In this document: positions 5,892 to 5,935 of the stretch, in pieces | How the letters are laid out: each line of letters opens with the position of its first letter | Position numbering within the stretch: the stretch's first letter is position 1 | Source of the DNA: an uncultured Ruminococcus sp. | GTDB taxonomy: Bacteria > Bacillota > Clostridia > Oscillospirales > Ruminococcaceae | Assembly: GCA_945876405.1 (NCBI GenBank) | Contig: CAMCOJ010000141.1 | Span: forward strand, 1 to 5,935 | DNA length: 5,935 bases | Direction of reading: 5' to 3' | Notes under the pieces: model-generated | Told to the model about the DNA's origin: nothing | The model's input: only the letters and a program-made list of their open reading frames with translations | The model's database searches: none | Translations under genes and position numbers: made by a program

Positions 5892-5935
5892 CTGTCTCTT
5901 ATACACATCTCCGAGCCCACGAGACAGGCAGAAAT
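5892..5935. other. Illumina Nextera adapter contamination
   Basis: Bases 5892-5910 are the 19-base Tn5 mosaic-end sequence (CTGTCTCTTATACACATCT). Bases 5911-5925 (CCGAGCCCACGAGAC) are the Nextera read-2 tail. Bases 5926-5933 (AGGCAGAA) match, from memory, the N703 i7 index, and the final AT fits the start of the P7 sequence. This is read-through of a sequencing library fragment left at the contig end. Biological sequence stops at about 5891. Confidence 0.98.

Overview
The window is a 5.9-kb, AT-rich contig end carrying seven genes, all on the minus strand. It looks like a low-GC Gram-positive of the class Clostridia, possibly a Ruminococcus-like gut organism. The evidence is the rplU-prp-rpmA gene order, an L27 protein with the Firmicutes-type N-terminal extension that Prp removes, strong GGAGG ribosome binding sites and extended -10 promoters. 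The genus is an inference; no rRNA is present.

Reading in the direction of transcription, from high to low coordinates: (1) 5892-5935 is not biological. It is Illumina Nextera adapter plus index sequence, and it truncates the first gene. (2) 4979-5891 encodes a type I DAHP synthase, the first enzyme of aromatic amino acid synthesis, lacking its N-terminus. (3) A Rho-independent terminator at 4923-4956 abuts the ribosome binding site of a compact ion-transporter-superfamily permease (3809-4909). (4) 3612-3808 holds an extended -10 promoter and a 134-bp MITE-like element with three hairpins, which would form most of the pepF leader. (5) pepF (1816-3612) encodes an M3B oligoendopeptidase. (6) A good promoter overlapping the pepF stop, followed by a perfect 9-bp dyad, leads into a lipoprotein gene of unknown function (924-1727). 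(7) A strong promoter with an A/T-rich upstream tract and a structured L21-type leader drives rplU-prp-rpmA, which runs off the start of the window.

The clearest functional unit is the ribosomal operon. L21 and L27 are 50S proteins, and Prp, encoded between them, is the cysteine protease that trims the L27 extension, whose cleavage motif can be read at 106-134. The other genes look like separate housekeeping units. No CRISPR array, tRNA, rRNA, transposase or phage gene is seen. The points most worth a second look are the MITE-like leader of pepF, the terminator fused to the permease ribosome binding site, and the adapter contamination.
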